From: a virus
Strand: one strand, 5' to 3'
Virus record (IMG/VR): IMGVR_UViG_3300030103_004493
Location: 1-26,524 of that record
DNA length: 26,524 bases
In this document: positions 12,475 through 20,519 of the stretch, piece after piece
Layout: every line of letters starts with the position of its first letter
Position numbering within the stretch: position 1 is the stretch's first letter
The notes under the pieces: generated by a model
Seen by the model: the letters and a program-made list of their open reading frames with translations, nothing else
What the model was told of the DNA's origin: nothing
Databases searched by the model: none
Translations under genes and position numbers: made by a program

Positions 12475-14910
12475 ATGGAAGACGTAAAAATTAATATTTC
12501 ATCTGTAGGTTTTCCAAGTCAGTTTGTATCAGACTCAGAAAAGGCCACCAAAGAATTTGGATTACAGATAGGACAAGCGATACAATATGAATGGTTTCGT
12601 AAAGATTCCAATGGCTCCCGCTACTATAGTCAGTGGAGAGATTTCAACAGGCTTCGTTTATACGCACGCGGAGAACAATCTGTGGCTAAGTATAAAAATG
12701 AGCTTGCTGTAGATGGTGACCTTTCCTATTTAAATCTTGATTGGACACCAGTTCCAATACTTCCGAAATTTGTGGATGTTGTTGTCAATGGAATGCAAGA
12801 TCGTTTATTTAAAGTAAAAGCATATGCTCAAGATGCCTTGTCTCAAGCTAAAAGAAGCAAATATCAAGACATGATTGAAGGGCAAATGGCTGCCAAAGAT
12901 ATTTTAAATACGGTACAACAGAACACCGGTTTCGATCCCTTTATTATGAATCCGGATGACTTACCATCTACTGATGAAGAGTTGTCTCTATATATGAATC
13001 TCAATTATAAGCCTGCTATAGAAATAGCTGAAGAAGAGGCTATAGATACTATGTTTGCTGAAAATCATTATGAAGATATAAGAAAGCGAATAGATTATGA
13101 TCAAATGGTTGTAGGTGTCGGTATGGCTAAACATGAATTTTTAGCTGGAGCAGGAGTGCAAATATCCTATGTGGATCCTGCTAATGTTGTTTACAGTTAT
13201 ACCGAGGATCCATTTTTTAAGGATTGTTTTTATTGGGGTGAAATTAAAACTGTTTCAATAACTGAATTAAATAAAATCGATCCCACTTTAACAACAGAAG
13301 ATTTAGAAATTATATCTCAATATAGCCAGAGCTGGTATGATTATTTTAATACAGCTCAATATTATGAAAATGATATATTTTACAGGGACACCTGTACATT
13401 GATGTATTTTAATTATAAAACCACTAAAAAGATGGTATATAAGAAAAAGATCAATGATAATGGCGCTACGAGAATGATCGAAAAAGATGATTCATTTAAT
13501 CCTCCTGAGGAGATGATGGATGAAGGTAATTTTGAAAAAATAGAAAAGACTATAGATGTATGGTATGATGGTGTTATGGTTATGGGAACAAACATAATAC
13601 TAAAATGGGAGTTAGCTAAAAACATGGTTAGACCTAAGTCTTCTTCTCAACACGCTTTACCTAATTATGTTGCAGCAGCCCCACGTATGTATAAAGGTGT
13701 TATAGAATCTCTTGTAAGAAGAATGATTCCTTTTGCTGATTTAATTCAGATCACTCATTTAAAGTTACAACAAGTAATAGCTCGTACTGTTCCTGATGGT
13801 GTTTATATCGATGCAGATGGATTAAATGAAGTAGATCTTGGTACTGGTTCGGCCTATAATCCAGAGGATGCATTAAGATTATATTTCCAAACAGGGAGTG
13901 TTATTGGCCGAAGTTATACCCAAGAGGGCGAGTTCAATCAAGGAAGAGTTCCAATACAACAACTTACAAGCAACTCTGGGGCATCTAAAACACAAATGCT
14001 TATAGCCAATTATAACCATTATTTAGATATGATAAGATCTGTTACTGGATTAAATGAGGCTAGAGATGGTAGCACGCCAAATCCAGATGCTTTAGTTGGA
14101 GTTCAGAAGCTAGCGGCATTATCATCTAATACAGCTACCCGACATATATTAGACGGAAGTCTTTACATATATCGTACTTTGGCAGAAGCCTTAACGTATA
14201 GGGTAGCTGATGTATTAGAGTTTTCAGATTTTAAAGAAGACTTTGTTAATAAAATTGGCAAGTATAACGTAAGTATACTTGGAGAAATATCTCAATTATA
14301 TATCTATGATTTTGGTGTGTTTATTGAGCTATCACCTGATGAAGAACAACAAGCCAAACTAGAGGAAAATATACAAATGGCTTTATCTAAAGGCGATATA
14401 AATCTCGAAGATGCAATCGATATTAGAGAAATTAAAAATCTTAAATTAGCTAACCAATTATTAAAAGTAAAACGAAAAGCTAAACAAGAAAAAGACGAGC
14501 AGAGAGAGATGCAAAAGCAGGCTATGATATCTCAGCAACAATTAAAATCTCAAGAGTTAGCTGCACAGGTTGCGGTACAAAAAATTGAATTAGAAACTCA
14601 AGGCAAGTTAAAATATAAGCAAGGCGAGATACAATTAGAAATTGAAAGAAATAAAGCAGAAGCTCAACTTAAAAGCCAACTTATGGAGCAAGAGTTTCAG
14701 TACAATTTACAACTTCGCAATATGGACGGTATGGCACTCGCTAACAGAGAAAAGAGTCGGGAAGATGCAAAGAGTCAACGTATTAGTCAACAAAACACTG
14801 AGCAGTCTAAACTTATTAATCAGCGAAAAAACAATCTTCCCCCTCAAAATTTTGAATCTAATGAAGATAGTTTAGATGGTTTTGATTTAGCTGAGTTCTC
14901 CCCACGATAG
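12475..14910 (+). CDS. Portal protein
   Basis: 811 residues, starting directly at the base after TerL's stop. An alpha/beta body (1-470) with RDFNRLRLYARGEQ near 55-70, then a segment rich in Gly/Ser/Asn (about 475-560) with VTGLNEARDGSTPNPDALVG, a region typical of phage portal clip/stem. Residues about 620-765 form a long Gln/Glu/Lys coiled coil (QKQAMISQQQLKSQELAAQV), common in large portals of Bacteroidota podoviruses. The portal is the dodecameric DNA entry ring and docks TerL and neck proteins. Length (about 800) fits that group. Order TerL-portal-scaffold-capsid supports it strongly. Confidence 0.85.
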   Translation: MEDVKINISSVGFPSQFVSDSEKATKEFGLQIGQAIQYEWFRKDSNGSRYYSQWRDFNRLRLYARGEQSVAKYKNELAVDGDLSYLNLDWTPVPILPKFVDVVVNGMQDRLFKVKAYAQDALSQAKRSKYQDMIEGQMAAKDILNTVQQNTGFDPFIMNPDDLPSTDEELSLYMNLNYKPAIEIAEEEAIDTMFAENHYEDIRKRIDYDQMVVGVGMAKHEFLAGAGVQISYVDPANVVYSYTEDPFFKDCFYWGEIKTVSITELNKIDPTLTTEDLEIISQYSQSWYDYFNTAQYYENDIFYRDTCTLMYFNYKTTKKMVYKKKINDNGATRMIEKDDSFNPPEEMMDEGNFEKIEKTIDVWYDGVMVMGTNIILKWELAKNMVRPKSSSQHALPNYVAAAPRMYKGVIESLVRRMIPFADLIQITHLKLQQVIARTVPDGVYIDADGLNEVDLGTGSAYNPEDALRLYFQTGSVIGRSYTQEGEFNQGRVPIQQLTSNSGASKTQMLIANYNHYLDMIRSVTGLNEARDGSTPNPDALVGVQKLAALSSNTATRHILDGSLYIYRTLAEALTYRVADVLEFSDFKEDFVNKIGKYNVSILGEISQLYIYDFGVFIELSPDEEQQAKLEENIQMALSKGDINLEDAIDIREIKNLKLANQLLKVKRKAKQEKDEQREMQKQAMISQQQLKSQELAAQVAVQKIELETQGKLKYKQGEIQLEIERNKAEAQLKSQLMEQEFQYNLQLRNMDGMALANREKSREDAKSQRISQQNTEQSKLINQRKNNLPPQNFESNEDSLDGFDLAEFSPR

Positions 14911-14936
14911 GCTCAAAAACGTATATATTTTTTATA

Positions 14937-14944
14937 TAACTTTG
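14937..14944 (+). promoter_or_regulatory. Bacteroidota-type promoter -7 box
   Basis: TAACTTTG, a full match to TAnnTTTG, in the 61-base gap after the portal gene and 28 bases before the ATG at 14972. No -33 TTG is visible. Would drive scaffold and capsid, the most highly needed late products. Confidence 0.65.
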
Positions 14945-14961
14945 TAATTAGTAAAATCTAA

Positions 14962-14974
14962 TTTAAATCTAATG
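14962..14974 (+). promoter_or_regulatory. Leader element AATCTAATG
   Basis: TTTAAATCTAATG, sharing AATCTAATG with 9171 and 17672. A second AATCTAATTT copy lies just upstream (14956-14965). Repetition of the element in leaders and its direct junction with the ATG suggest a translation or transcript-stability role. Confidence 0.5.
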
Positions 14975-16141
14975 GAAATTAAAGTAAGAGAACTAACTGA
15001 TGTTGAAGAAAAATCAGTACAACAAGTTGAGCAAGAGTTGTTAGAAAAACATGAAGCTCAGCAAGAAATAAAATTTGATGAAGACCCTAAAATAGAAGTA
15101 CAGAATAAAGATGCTGAATCTTCAAGCAAATCCGAAGACGCAAATAGTACAAAGGAGGAGCCAAAAAAAGAAGAGATTAGGGAAGAAGCAAAACAGGAGG
15201 CGGTTGATGAAGCTAAGCCTCTTTCAGAAGAAGAAGTTCTTTCATATATTGGAGACAGGTATGGTAAGCAGATAAATTCTATAGATGAGTTAGTTGCGGC
15301 TAGAGAGGAAACTCCTGAGATGCCAACTGACGTAGCTGCTTACTTTAAATACAAAAAAGAAACGGGACGAAGTATAGAAGACTTTGTAAGACTACAAAGA
15401 GATTATTCAGATCTTCATCCCGACGCTTTGTTAAGAGAGTATCTCACAGTTACAGAAGAAGGTCTAGATCCAGAAGACATTGAGTCATTAATGGAAGACT
15501 ATGTTTATGATGAGGAAATAGACGATGAATCGGTAATTAAGAAAACTAAATTAGCAAAGAAAAAAATTGTTGCTAAAGCAAAAAGATTCTTTAAAGATCA
15601 GCAAGAACAGTATAAGTTGCCTCTTGAGTCAAGAGAAAACAGTTTTTCAGATACTGAAGAATATAAAACTTATCAGCAATATATAAAAACAGCTCAAAGT
15701 CAACAGGAAGAAGCACAGCGCAAGAGCGAATGGTTTATCAAAAAGAGTGATGAATTATTTAACAATGAATTTAAAGGTTTTAAATTTAATTTGGATGAAA
15801 GCGAAGTTTACTTTACCCCTGGGGGGACTTCCGAACTAAAAAAAGCACAAGAGACACCTATGAATTTTGTAAATAAATTTTTAGACTCAAGTGGTCTTTT
15901 AAAAGATGCGGAAGGTTACCACAGATCTTTAGCTATTGCTATGAACCCTGAAAAATTTGCTCAGTTTTTTTATGAGCAAGGAAAGTCTAGTGCTACAGAG
16001 GATGTTATGCGTAAAACTAAAAATATAAATATGAGTACACGCAAAACGCCAGAAGTATCAGTAAAGTCAGGGTTTCAAGTAAAATCAGTTTCATCGCCTT
16101 CGAGTAATGGGCTGAGAATTAAAAGTATTAAGAAAACTTAG
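14972..16141 (+). CDS. Scaffolding protein
   Basis: 389 residues, highly charged. Residues 1-85 are Glu/Lys-rich and low complexity (EEPKKEEIREEAKQEA), the middle is helical, and about 200-260 is a coiled coil (QSQQEEAQRKSEWF). The C-terminus is basic (SNGLRIKSIKKT). This acidic N-terminus, helical middle and basic C-terminus is the usual form of phage scaffolds, whose C-terminus binds the capsid protein. It lies directly before the major capsid gene and shares its promoter. Function is inferred from shape and position; no sequence motif proves it. Confidence 0.7.
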   Translation: MEIKVRELTDVEEKSVQQVEQELLEKHEAQQEIKFDEDPKIEVQNKDAESSSKSEDANSTKEEPKKEEIREEAKQEAVDEAKPLSEEEVLSYIGDRYGKQINSIDELVAAREETPEMPTDVAAYFKYKKETGRSIEDFVRLQRDYSDLHPDALLREYLTVTEEGLDPEDIESLMEDYVYDEEIDDESVIKKTKLAKKKIVAKAKRFFKDQQEQYKLPLESRENSFSDTEEYKTYQQYIKTAQSQQEEAQRKSEWFIKKSDELFNNEFKGFKFNLDESEVYFTPGGTSELKKAQETPMNFVNKFLDSSGLLKDAEGYHRSLAIAMNPEKFAQFFYEQGKSSATEDVMRKTKNINMSTRKTPEVSVKSGFQVKSVSSPSSNGLRIKSIKKT

Positions 16142-16163
16142 TTTAATTTAAAATTAAAAAATC

Positions 16164-17621
16164 ATGCCGGGACAAGTTAAATCAACCCCTACGTTTGCGC
16201 TAACACCGAGTTCAGAAAGAACTCCAACAGCGGAAAATTACATAACTAACTTTGACTTTTTAAACCAGTATCTACCTGATACTTATGAAAAAGAGTTTGA
16301 GCGTTATGGAAACAGAACTATCTCTTCATTCCTACGTATGGTAGGAGCTGAGATGCCTACTAACTCTGACTTAATTAAATGGGCAGAGCAAGGTAGATTA
16401 CATACAAAATATACTTCAGTTGGAACTGCAGGTGCTCAAGGTGCGGATCAAGTGACTTTTCAAGTTAATGACACACTAGACCCTACAGCTGCAGAGCAAG
16501 TAATTAGAGTTGGACAAACAATTGTTGTTGTTCAAAATGACGGATCAGGATCTAATAAGGCTGTTGTAAGCGCAGTTAATAATGCTGGTGGTGGAAGAGG
16601 ACAGTTTACTGCTGATTTCTACGAAGCTGGTGGTTTAGTTACCGCTGGTACTGGTGCAGGTAATGCTGATGTAACTGTATTTATTTATGGATCTGAATTT
16701 AAGAAAGGAACTGCCGGAATGGAAGGTTCTCTTGAATCTAATGACTTTATCTTCGATAACAAGCCTATTATTATTAAAGATACATATAATGTATCTGGAT
16801 CTGATATGGCTCAAATCGGATGGGTAGAGATTACAACTGAAGATGGAGCTACAGGATATTTATGGTATTTAAAATCAGAGCATGAAACAAGGTTGAGATT
16901 TGATGATTACCTAGAGACTGCAATGATTGAGGCTGTACCAGCTGAGCAAAACTCTGGTGCTGCTGCTATACTTGGAAGCTCAGGTGCTGCTGCAAATCCT
17001 GGCGCTGGATCAGATGGTATTTTCTTTTCTGTACAACAGAGAGGAAATATCTGGGACGGTGGTAACCCTACTGTACTAGCAGATTTTGATAACGTTATTA
17101 GCAGACTCGACAAGCAAGGAGCAATTGAAGAAAATGTTTTATTCGTTGACAGACAGTTTGCTTTTGATATTGACGATATGTTAGCAGCACAAAATGCTTA
17201 CGGAGCAGGCGGAACTTCTTATGGACTATTTGATAATGACGAAGAAATGGCACTGAATTTAGGTTTTTCTGGTTTTAGAAGAGGATATGATTTCTATAAA
17301 ACAGATTGGAAATACCTAAACGATCCAACTATGCGTGGAGGTCTTCCTACAGGCGCTGGATCAGGACGTGTAAATGGTCTATTAGTCCCTGCGGGATCTA
17401 CCAGTGTTTATGATCAAATTTTAGGCAAAAATGCTAAAAGACCGTTCCTCCATGTTAGATATAGAGCTTCTGAAACAGAAGACAGACGTTACAAAACTTG
17501 GATCACTGGTTCTGCTGGTGGCGCAAGAACAAGTGATGTTGATAACATGCAAGTTAACTTCTTGTCAGAAAGAGCAGTTTGTACTATGGGTGCAAATAAT
17601 TTCTTTATCTTCCAAGAGTAA
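16164..17621 (+). CDS. Major capsid protein
   Basis: 485 residues, a normal length for an HK97-fold major capsid protein without a large insertion. N-arm MPGQVKSTPTFALTPSS, then TAENYITNFDFLNQYLPDTY and a helix (EFERYGNRTISSFLRMVGAE) that looks like the N-arm/spine helix. A Gly/Ala-rich loop lies about 255-290. The C-terminal part has RYRASETEDRRYKTWITGS and ends NFFIFQE. Codon use and Gly/Ala content suggest high expression. It follows the scaffold gene and is ended by a strong terminator. The family resembles capsid proteins of crAss-like and marine Bacteroidota phages, by eye. Confidence 0.8.
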   Translation: MPGQVKSTPTFALTPSSERTPTAENYITNFDFLNQYLPDTYEKEFERYGNRTISSFLRMVGAEMPTNSDLIKWAEQGRLHTKYTSVGTAGAQGADQVTFQVNDTLDPTAAEQVIRVGQTIVVVQNDGSGSNKAVVSAVNNAGGGRGQFTADFYEAGGLVTAGTGAGNADVTVFIYGSEFKKGTAGMEGSLESNDFIFDNKPIIIKDTYNVSGSDMAQIGWVEITTEDGATGYLWYLKSEHETRLRFDDYLETAMIEAVPAEQNSGAAAILGSSGAAANPGAGSDGIFFSVQQRGNIWDGGNPTVLADFDNVISRLDKQGAIEENVLFVDRQFAFDIDDMLAAQNAYGAGGTSYGLFDNDEEMALNLGFSGFRRGYDFYKTDWKYLNDPTMRGGLPTGAGSGRVNGLLVPAGSTSVYDQILGKNAKRPFLHVRYRASETEDRRYKTWITGSAGGARTSDVDNMQVNFLSERAVCTMGANNFFIFQE

Positions 17622-17623
17622 TA

Positions 17624-17631
17624 TATTTTTG
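17624..17631 (+). promoter_or_regulatory. Weak candidate -7 box at terminator foot
   Basis: TATTTTTG fits TAnnTTTG and starts three bases after the capsid stop. It lies 53 bases before the next ATG, unlike the 28-31-base spacing of the better boxes, and its transcript would begin at the terminator hairpin. May be chance in AT-rich DNA. Confidence 0.25.
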
Positions 17632-17634
17632 TTC

Positions 17635-17660
17635 AAGGGAGCTTTCGGGCTCCCTTTTTT
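17635..17660 (+). terminator. Rho-independent terminator after capsid gene
   Basis: Perfect 8-bp stem AAGGGAGC / GCTCCCTT (17635-17642 with 17649-17656), 6-base loop TTTCGG, then a run of T ending at 17660. One of two clear hairpin-U-tract terminators in the window. Confidence 0.9.
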
Positions 17661-17671
17661 ATATAAATTTT

Positions 17672-17686
17672 AAATTTAATCTAATG
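17672..17686 (+). promoter_or_regulatory. Leader element TTTAATCTAATG
   Basis: AAATTTAATCTAATG joined to the start codon at 17684, the third copy of this leader (others at 9171 and 14962). Here no well-spaced -7 box precedes it. Confidence 0.45.
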
Positions 17687-18436
17687 AGTACTACTACAAA
17701 ATATGTAGATAAAATCTACAAACTTACGCGTGAAAGCGCTCCACTTTCTTTAATTTTAGCATCTCGTCATACACAAAGATTTCCCCTCTTGTGGTTTGAC
17801 GAAGAAACAGGCACAAACAAAGCCCTAAGATATGCACGTAATCAGAACTCCCCTTTTCAAGAGGAGCAAGACGATAATGCTATTTTAGAGCCTATTGTGT
17901 TTGAAAATGGATTTTTAACTGTTAAAAAAGAAAATCAAGTATTACAAAAATTTTTAGAATACCATCCAGGTAAAGGCAGGGTTTATGTTGAAGTCGATAA
18001 AGCAAAAGATGCGGCAAAGGTTGTCGATAATTTAAATGAAGAAGTTGACGCTTTAATAGAAGCAAGGCAGTTAACCGTTGATCAAGTAGAGAACATATCT
18101 AGAGTTTTATTTCAACATGATATATCCAAAGTAACCACAGCTGAATTAAGGAGAGATATTTTAGTTTTTGCAAAGAATCAACCTAAAGATTTTTTAACAT
18201 TATTAAAAGATCCTTCACTTAAATTAAATTCTAAGATTCAACTTTTCTTTGATAAAAATTTATTACAGTTCCGTAACAGTCAAAAAGAAGTATGGTTTAA
18301 TACTCCTTCAAATAAAAAGAAAATGTTAAATGTACCTTTTCAAGAGGATCCATATTACATTATAGGATCATATTTTCAAAGCGATGATGGCTTGGAAGCA
18401 CTAAAGCATTTATCTAATCTATCTAAAAACGTATAA
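17684..18436 (+). CDS. Conserved unknown protein downstream of capsid (250 aa)
   Basis: 250 residues, mostly helical with a few strands, no TM, no Cys. Features visible: SAPLSLILASRHTQRFPLL (18-36), WFDEETGTNKALRYARNQ (37-54), then EEQDDNAILEPIVFENGFL (60-78), a helical middle with DISKVTTAELRRDILVFAK and a C-terminal SDDGLEALKHL. I recall proteins of this pattern directly after the capsid gene in marine Bacteroidota phages, unnamed. Candidate roles are a head or neck component or a late regulatory/assembly factor; nothing decides between them. Expressed separately from the capsid gene, because a strong terminator precedes it. Confidence 0.65.
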   Translation: MSTTTKYVDKIYKLTRESAPLSLILASRHTQRFPLLWFDEETGTNKALRYARNQNSPFQEEQDDNAILEPIVFENGFLTVKKENQVLQKFLEYHPGKGRVYVEVDKAKDAAKVVDNLNEEVDALIEARQLTVDQVENISRVLFQHDISKVTTAELRRDILVFAKNQPKDFLTLLKDPSLKLNSKIQLFFDKNLLQFRNSQKEVWFNTPSNKKKMLNVPFQEDPYYIIGSYFQSDDGLEALKHLSNLSKNV

Positions 18437-18457
18437 ATACTACCTTTTTATTTTTTG

Positions 18458-18465
18458 TATATTTG
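18458..18465 (+). promoter_or_regulatory. Bacteroidota-type promoter -7 box
   Basis: TATATTTG, a full TAnnTTTG match, 31 bases before the ATG at 18496. No -33 TTG is evident. A T-rich tract precedes it. Confidence 0.6.
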
Positions 18466-18495
18466 TACTTTGTTTAACCCATTAATTTTTTAAAT

Positions 18496-18777
18496 ATGGC
18501 AAAATATATAACTATTAGCAGTTCAGCTGACGCTGGAAATGTACACATCGCAATAGATAAGATTTTGTTTGCTGAGACCAATTCGTCTACAGCAGCCAAG
18601 ATATTTTTAATGGACGGAACTAAGCATATTGCAATCACTGGAACAAACTTAACGTCTGGTTTTGGAGAGAACGTAAATGCAGCAATGGTAACAGCAGCTC
18701 AAACTAGCTGGACCAATGCTACTGTCGCGGTCGATCTAGAAGACGATATGACTGTGACTGGGGTAGCTATCGGTTAG
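18496..18777 (+). CDS. Small beta-rich late protein, candidate capsid cement
   Basis: 93 residues, Ala/Thr/Val/Asp-rich, no Cys, no TM, start MAKYITISSSADAGNVHIAI. A short beta-rich fold seems likely, ending with a strand (DDMTVTGVAIG). It has its own promoter (18458) and terminator (18817), so it is a one-gene unit and probably strongly made. Small Thr/Ala-rich proteins in this position are often head decoration or cement proteins in marine phages. Inference from size and expression only. Confidence 0.6.
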   Translation: MAKYITISSSADAGNVHIAIDKILFAETNSSTAAKIFLMDGTKHIAITGTNLTSGFGENVNAAMVTAAQTSWTNATVAVDLEDDMTVTGVAIG

Positions 18778-18816
18778 TACTACACATTTTTTTATTGTTT
18801 TTTCAATTTTGAAGTT

Positions 18817-18849
18817 AGGGGTCAAGTAAAATTGACCTCTTTTTTTTTT
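18817..18849 (+). terminator. Rho-independent terminator
   Basis: 9-bp stem AGGGGTCAA / TTGACCTCT (18817-18825 with 18832-18840, one G-T wobble), 6-base loop GTAAAA, then ten T (18840-18849). Its downstream arm contains the TTG that serves as -33 element for the next promoter. Confidence 0.9.
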
Positions 18850-18860
18850 ACTTATCTTTG
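18832..18860 (+). promoter_or_regulatory. Promoter with -33 TTG inside terminator stem
   Basis: TTG (18832-18834), an 18-base spacer, then TATCTTTG (18853-18860), matching the Bacteroidota TTG-N19-TAnnTTTG arrangement within one base. It is the only box here with a recognisable -33 element. The ATG at 18876 is only 15 bases further, so the leader would be short. Confidence 0.6.
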
Positions 18861-18875
18861 TGTAAAAGACTACGT

Positions 18876-19604
18876 ATGATAAATTCTGTACGAAATACAG
18901 TTTTAGCAATCATTAACAAAAACAATTATGGTTATTTATCACCAAATGATTTTAATTTATTTGCTAAACAAGCGCAACTTGATTTATTCGATGAGTATTT
19001 TTTTCAATATAATCAACAAATAAATGAAGAAAACGCTAGATTATCAGGTACAGGATATGCAGATATTAAAAAAGGGTATGAGGAGGTCATAGACACTTTT
19101 TCAGTTACAAGCGCACTAACACAAAATGCTTCAAATGTATATTTTCTTCCATCTGCTGCAACTACTGGTTCTGATTATTATTTAATAAATCAAGTTAGAT
19201 GCTCTAGCGGAGGAGTCTTTAAAGGTATAGCAGAGCTAGTTTCTAACAATAATATTACGCTACTAAACAATTCTTTACTCACTGCACCTTCTGTTGCTTT
19301 TCCGGCATATACTCAAGAAGCTGGATCTATTGCAATATTTCCTAATACATTTAATGGAGCTAGTGATATAGAGTGCCAGTATATACGATACCCTAAAGAC
19401 CCGAAATGGACATTCCAAACAATATCTAATGGTGAGCCTGTATTTGATCAAAGCCAACCTGATTTTCAAGACTTTGAATTACCCTTAGATGATGGTAATG
19501 ATTTAGTATCTAAAATATTACAATATGCAGGTATATCTATTAGAGAAGCAGATATATTTAGATTTGGTCAAGTAGAAGAACAAACACAAAATCAAGAGCA
19601 ATAA
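18876..19604 (+). CDS. Neck/tail adaptor-type structural protein
   Basis: 242 residues from ATG 18876. A TTG at 18858 in the same frame lies inside the promoter box and is rejected. The N-terminal half has MINSVRNTVLAIINKNNYGY, LSPNDFNLFAKQAQLDLFDEY and a helix, the middle FPAYTQEAGSIAIFPN, and the C-terminus FDQSQPDFQDFELP and KILQYAGISIREA. The helical start with a beta middle resembles head-completion/adaptor proteins of podoviruses, and it precedes a tail-tube-type gene in a single unit. From memory, near-identical motifs occur in marine Bacteroidota and crAss-like phages. The structural role is likely; the exact position in the neck is not known. Confidence 0.65.
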   Translation: MINSVRNTVLAIINKNNYGYLSPNDFNLFAKQAQLDLFDEYFFQYNQQINEENARLSGTGYADIKKGYEEVIDTFSVTSALTQNASNVYFLPSAATTGSDYYLINQVRCSSGGVFKGIAELVSNNNITLLNNSLLTAPSVAFPAYTQEAGSIAIFPNTFNGASDIECQYIRYPKDPKWTFQTISNGEPVFDQSQPDFQDFELPLDDGNDLVSKILQYAGISIREADIFRFGQVEEQTQNQEQ

Positions 19605-19606
19605 TT

Positions 19607-20518
19607 ATGACGTATATAACTCAAAAAAAATATTATTCAAATGATGGAGTTACGCCTACAGATGCAAATTGGGGATCTTATCAATATGTAAGTCTTAGCG
19701 ATATAGTCACTAATTTTATGCTAATGTATAGTGGCAATCATGCTCTTGTTAATAATGTTAATCGTTTTAAAATATTATTTCACGCAAAAAGAGGTATACA
19801 AGAATTAAATTATGATGCATTTAAAGAAATTAAATCTCTACAATTAACAGTTTATTCTGATTTAAGGTTCGTTTTACCTCCCGACTATGTAAATTGGGTA
19901 AGAGTATCTATGTTTAAGGACAATACAATTAGACCTCTAGTGGAAAATATTCAAGTACAGTCAGCTTTATCTTATGTACAAACAGCAACCGCTAGCTTTA
20001 CTTACGATGGTAACAATGTGCAAACTAAAACATCTAGCCTAGACACGGCAAGAACAGATGGATCACTTAATAGCATATACTTGAATCAAGCAAAACTAGA
20101 TCAAGATAATATACCTCCATTTAATGAGGATTATTATGATACCTTCATGGGAGCTCGATACGGCCTTAATACGGAGACAGCTAATATAAACCCTACCTTT
20201 ACGATAGATAAGAAAGCTGGGGTTATCAATTTTAATTCTACGATGGCAAATGAGGAGTGTATTTTAGAGTATATTTCTGATGGCATGGAGAATGGTGACG
20301 ATTCTTTAATAACTCTAAATAAATTATTCGAAGATTACATATACGCTTACATTAAATATTCTTTGCTAAATAATAAATTTGGAGTCCAAGAATACATTGT
20401 TAATCGCGCACGTAAAGATAAGACGGCATTACTACGTAATGCTAAAATACGCTTGAGTAATATTCATCCTGGAAGATTGCTTATGAATTTGAGGGGTGAA
20501 AATAAGTGGATAAAATAA
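19607..20518 (+). CDS. Tail tube/ring protein
   Basis: 303 residues, mixed alpha/beta. N-terminal domain with YVSLSDIVTNFMLMYSGN, then FKILFHAKRGIQELNYDAF, SDLRFVLPPDYVNWVRVSMF, and a helical C-terminus ending LLMNLRGENKWIK. The Leu-Pro-Pro-Asp-Tyr-x-x-x-x-Arg-Val-Ser segment and the alpha-beta-alpha order are typical of T7 gp11-like/crAss ring proteins that form the short tail tube under the portal. It begins two bases after the previous stop and is followed by the large tail protein. Family recognised by eye. Confidence 0.65.
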   Translation: MTYITQKKYYSNDGVTPTDANWGSYQYVSLSDIVTNFMLMYSGNHALVNNVNRFKILFHAKRGIQELNYDAFKEIKSLQLTVYSDLRFVLPPDYVNWVRVSMFKDNTIRPLVENIQVQSALSYVQTATASFTYDGNNVQTKTSSLDTARTDGSLNSIYLNQAKLDQDNIPPFNEDYYDTFMGARYGLNTETANINPTFTIDKKAGVINFNSTMANEECILEYISDGMENGDDSLITLNKLFEDYIYAYIKYSLLNNKFGVQEYIVNRARKDKTALLRNAKIRLSNIHPGRLLMNLRGENKWIK

Positions 20519-20519
20519 C

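Noticed and set aside
18858-18875. TTG start for the adaptor-type protein at 18858
   Set aside because: The codon is part of the -7 box TATCTTTG at 18853-18860; ATG 18876 starts the conserved MINSVRNTV sequence.
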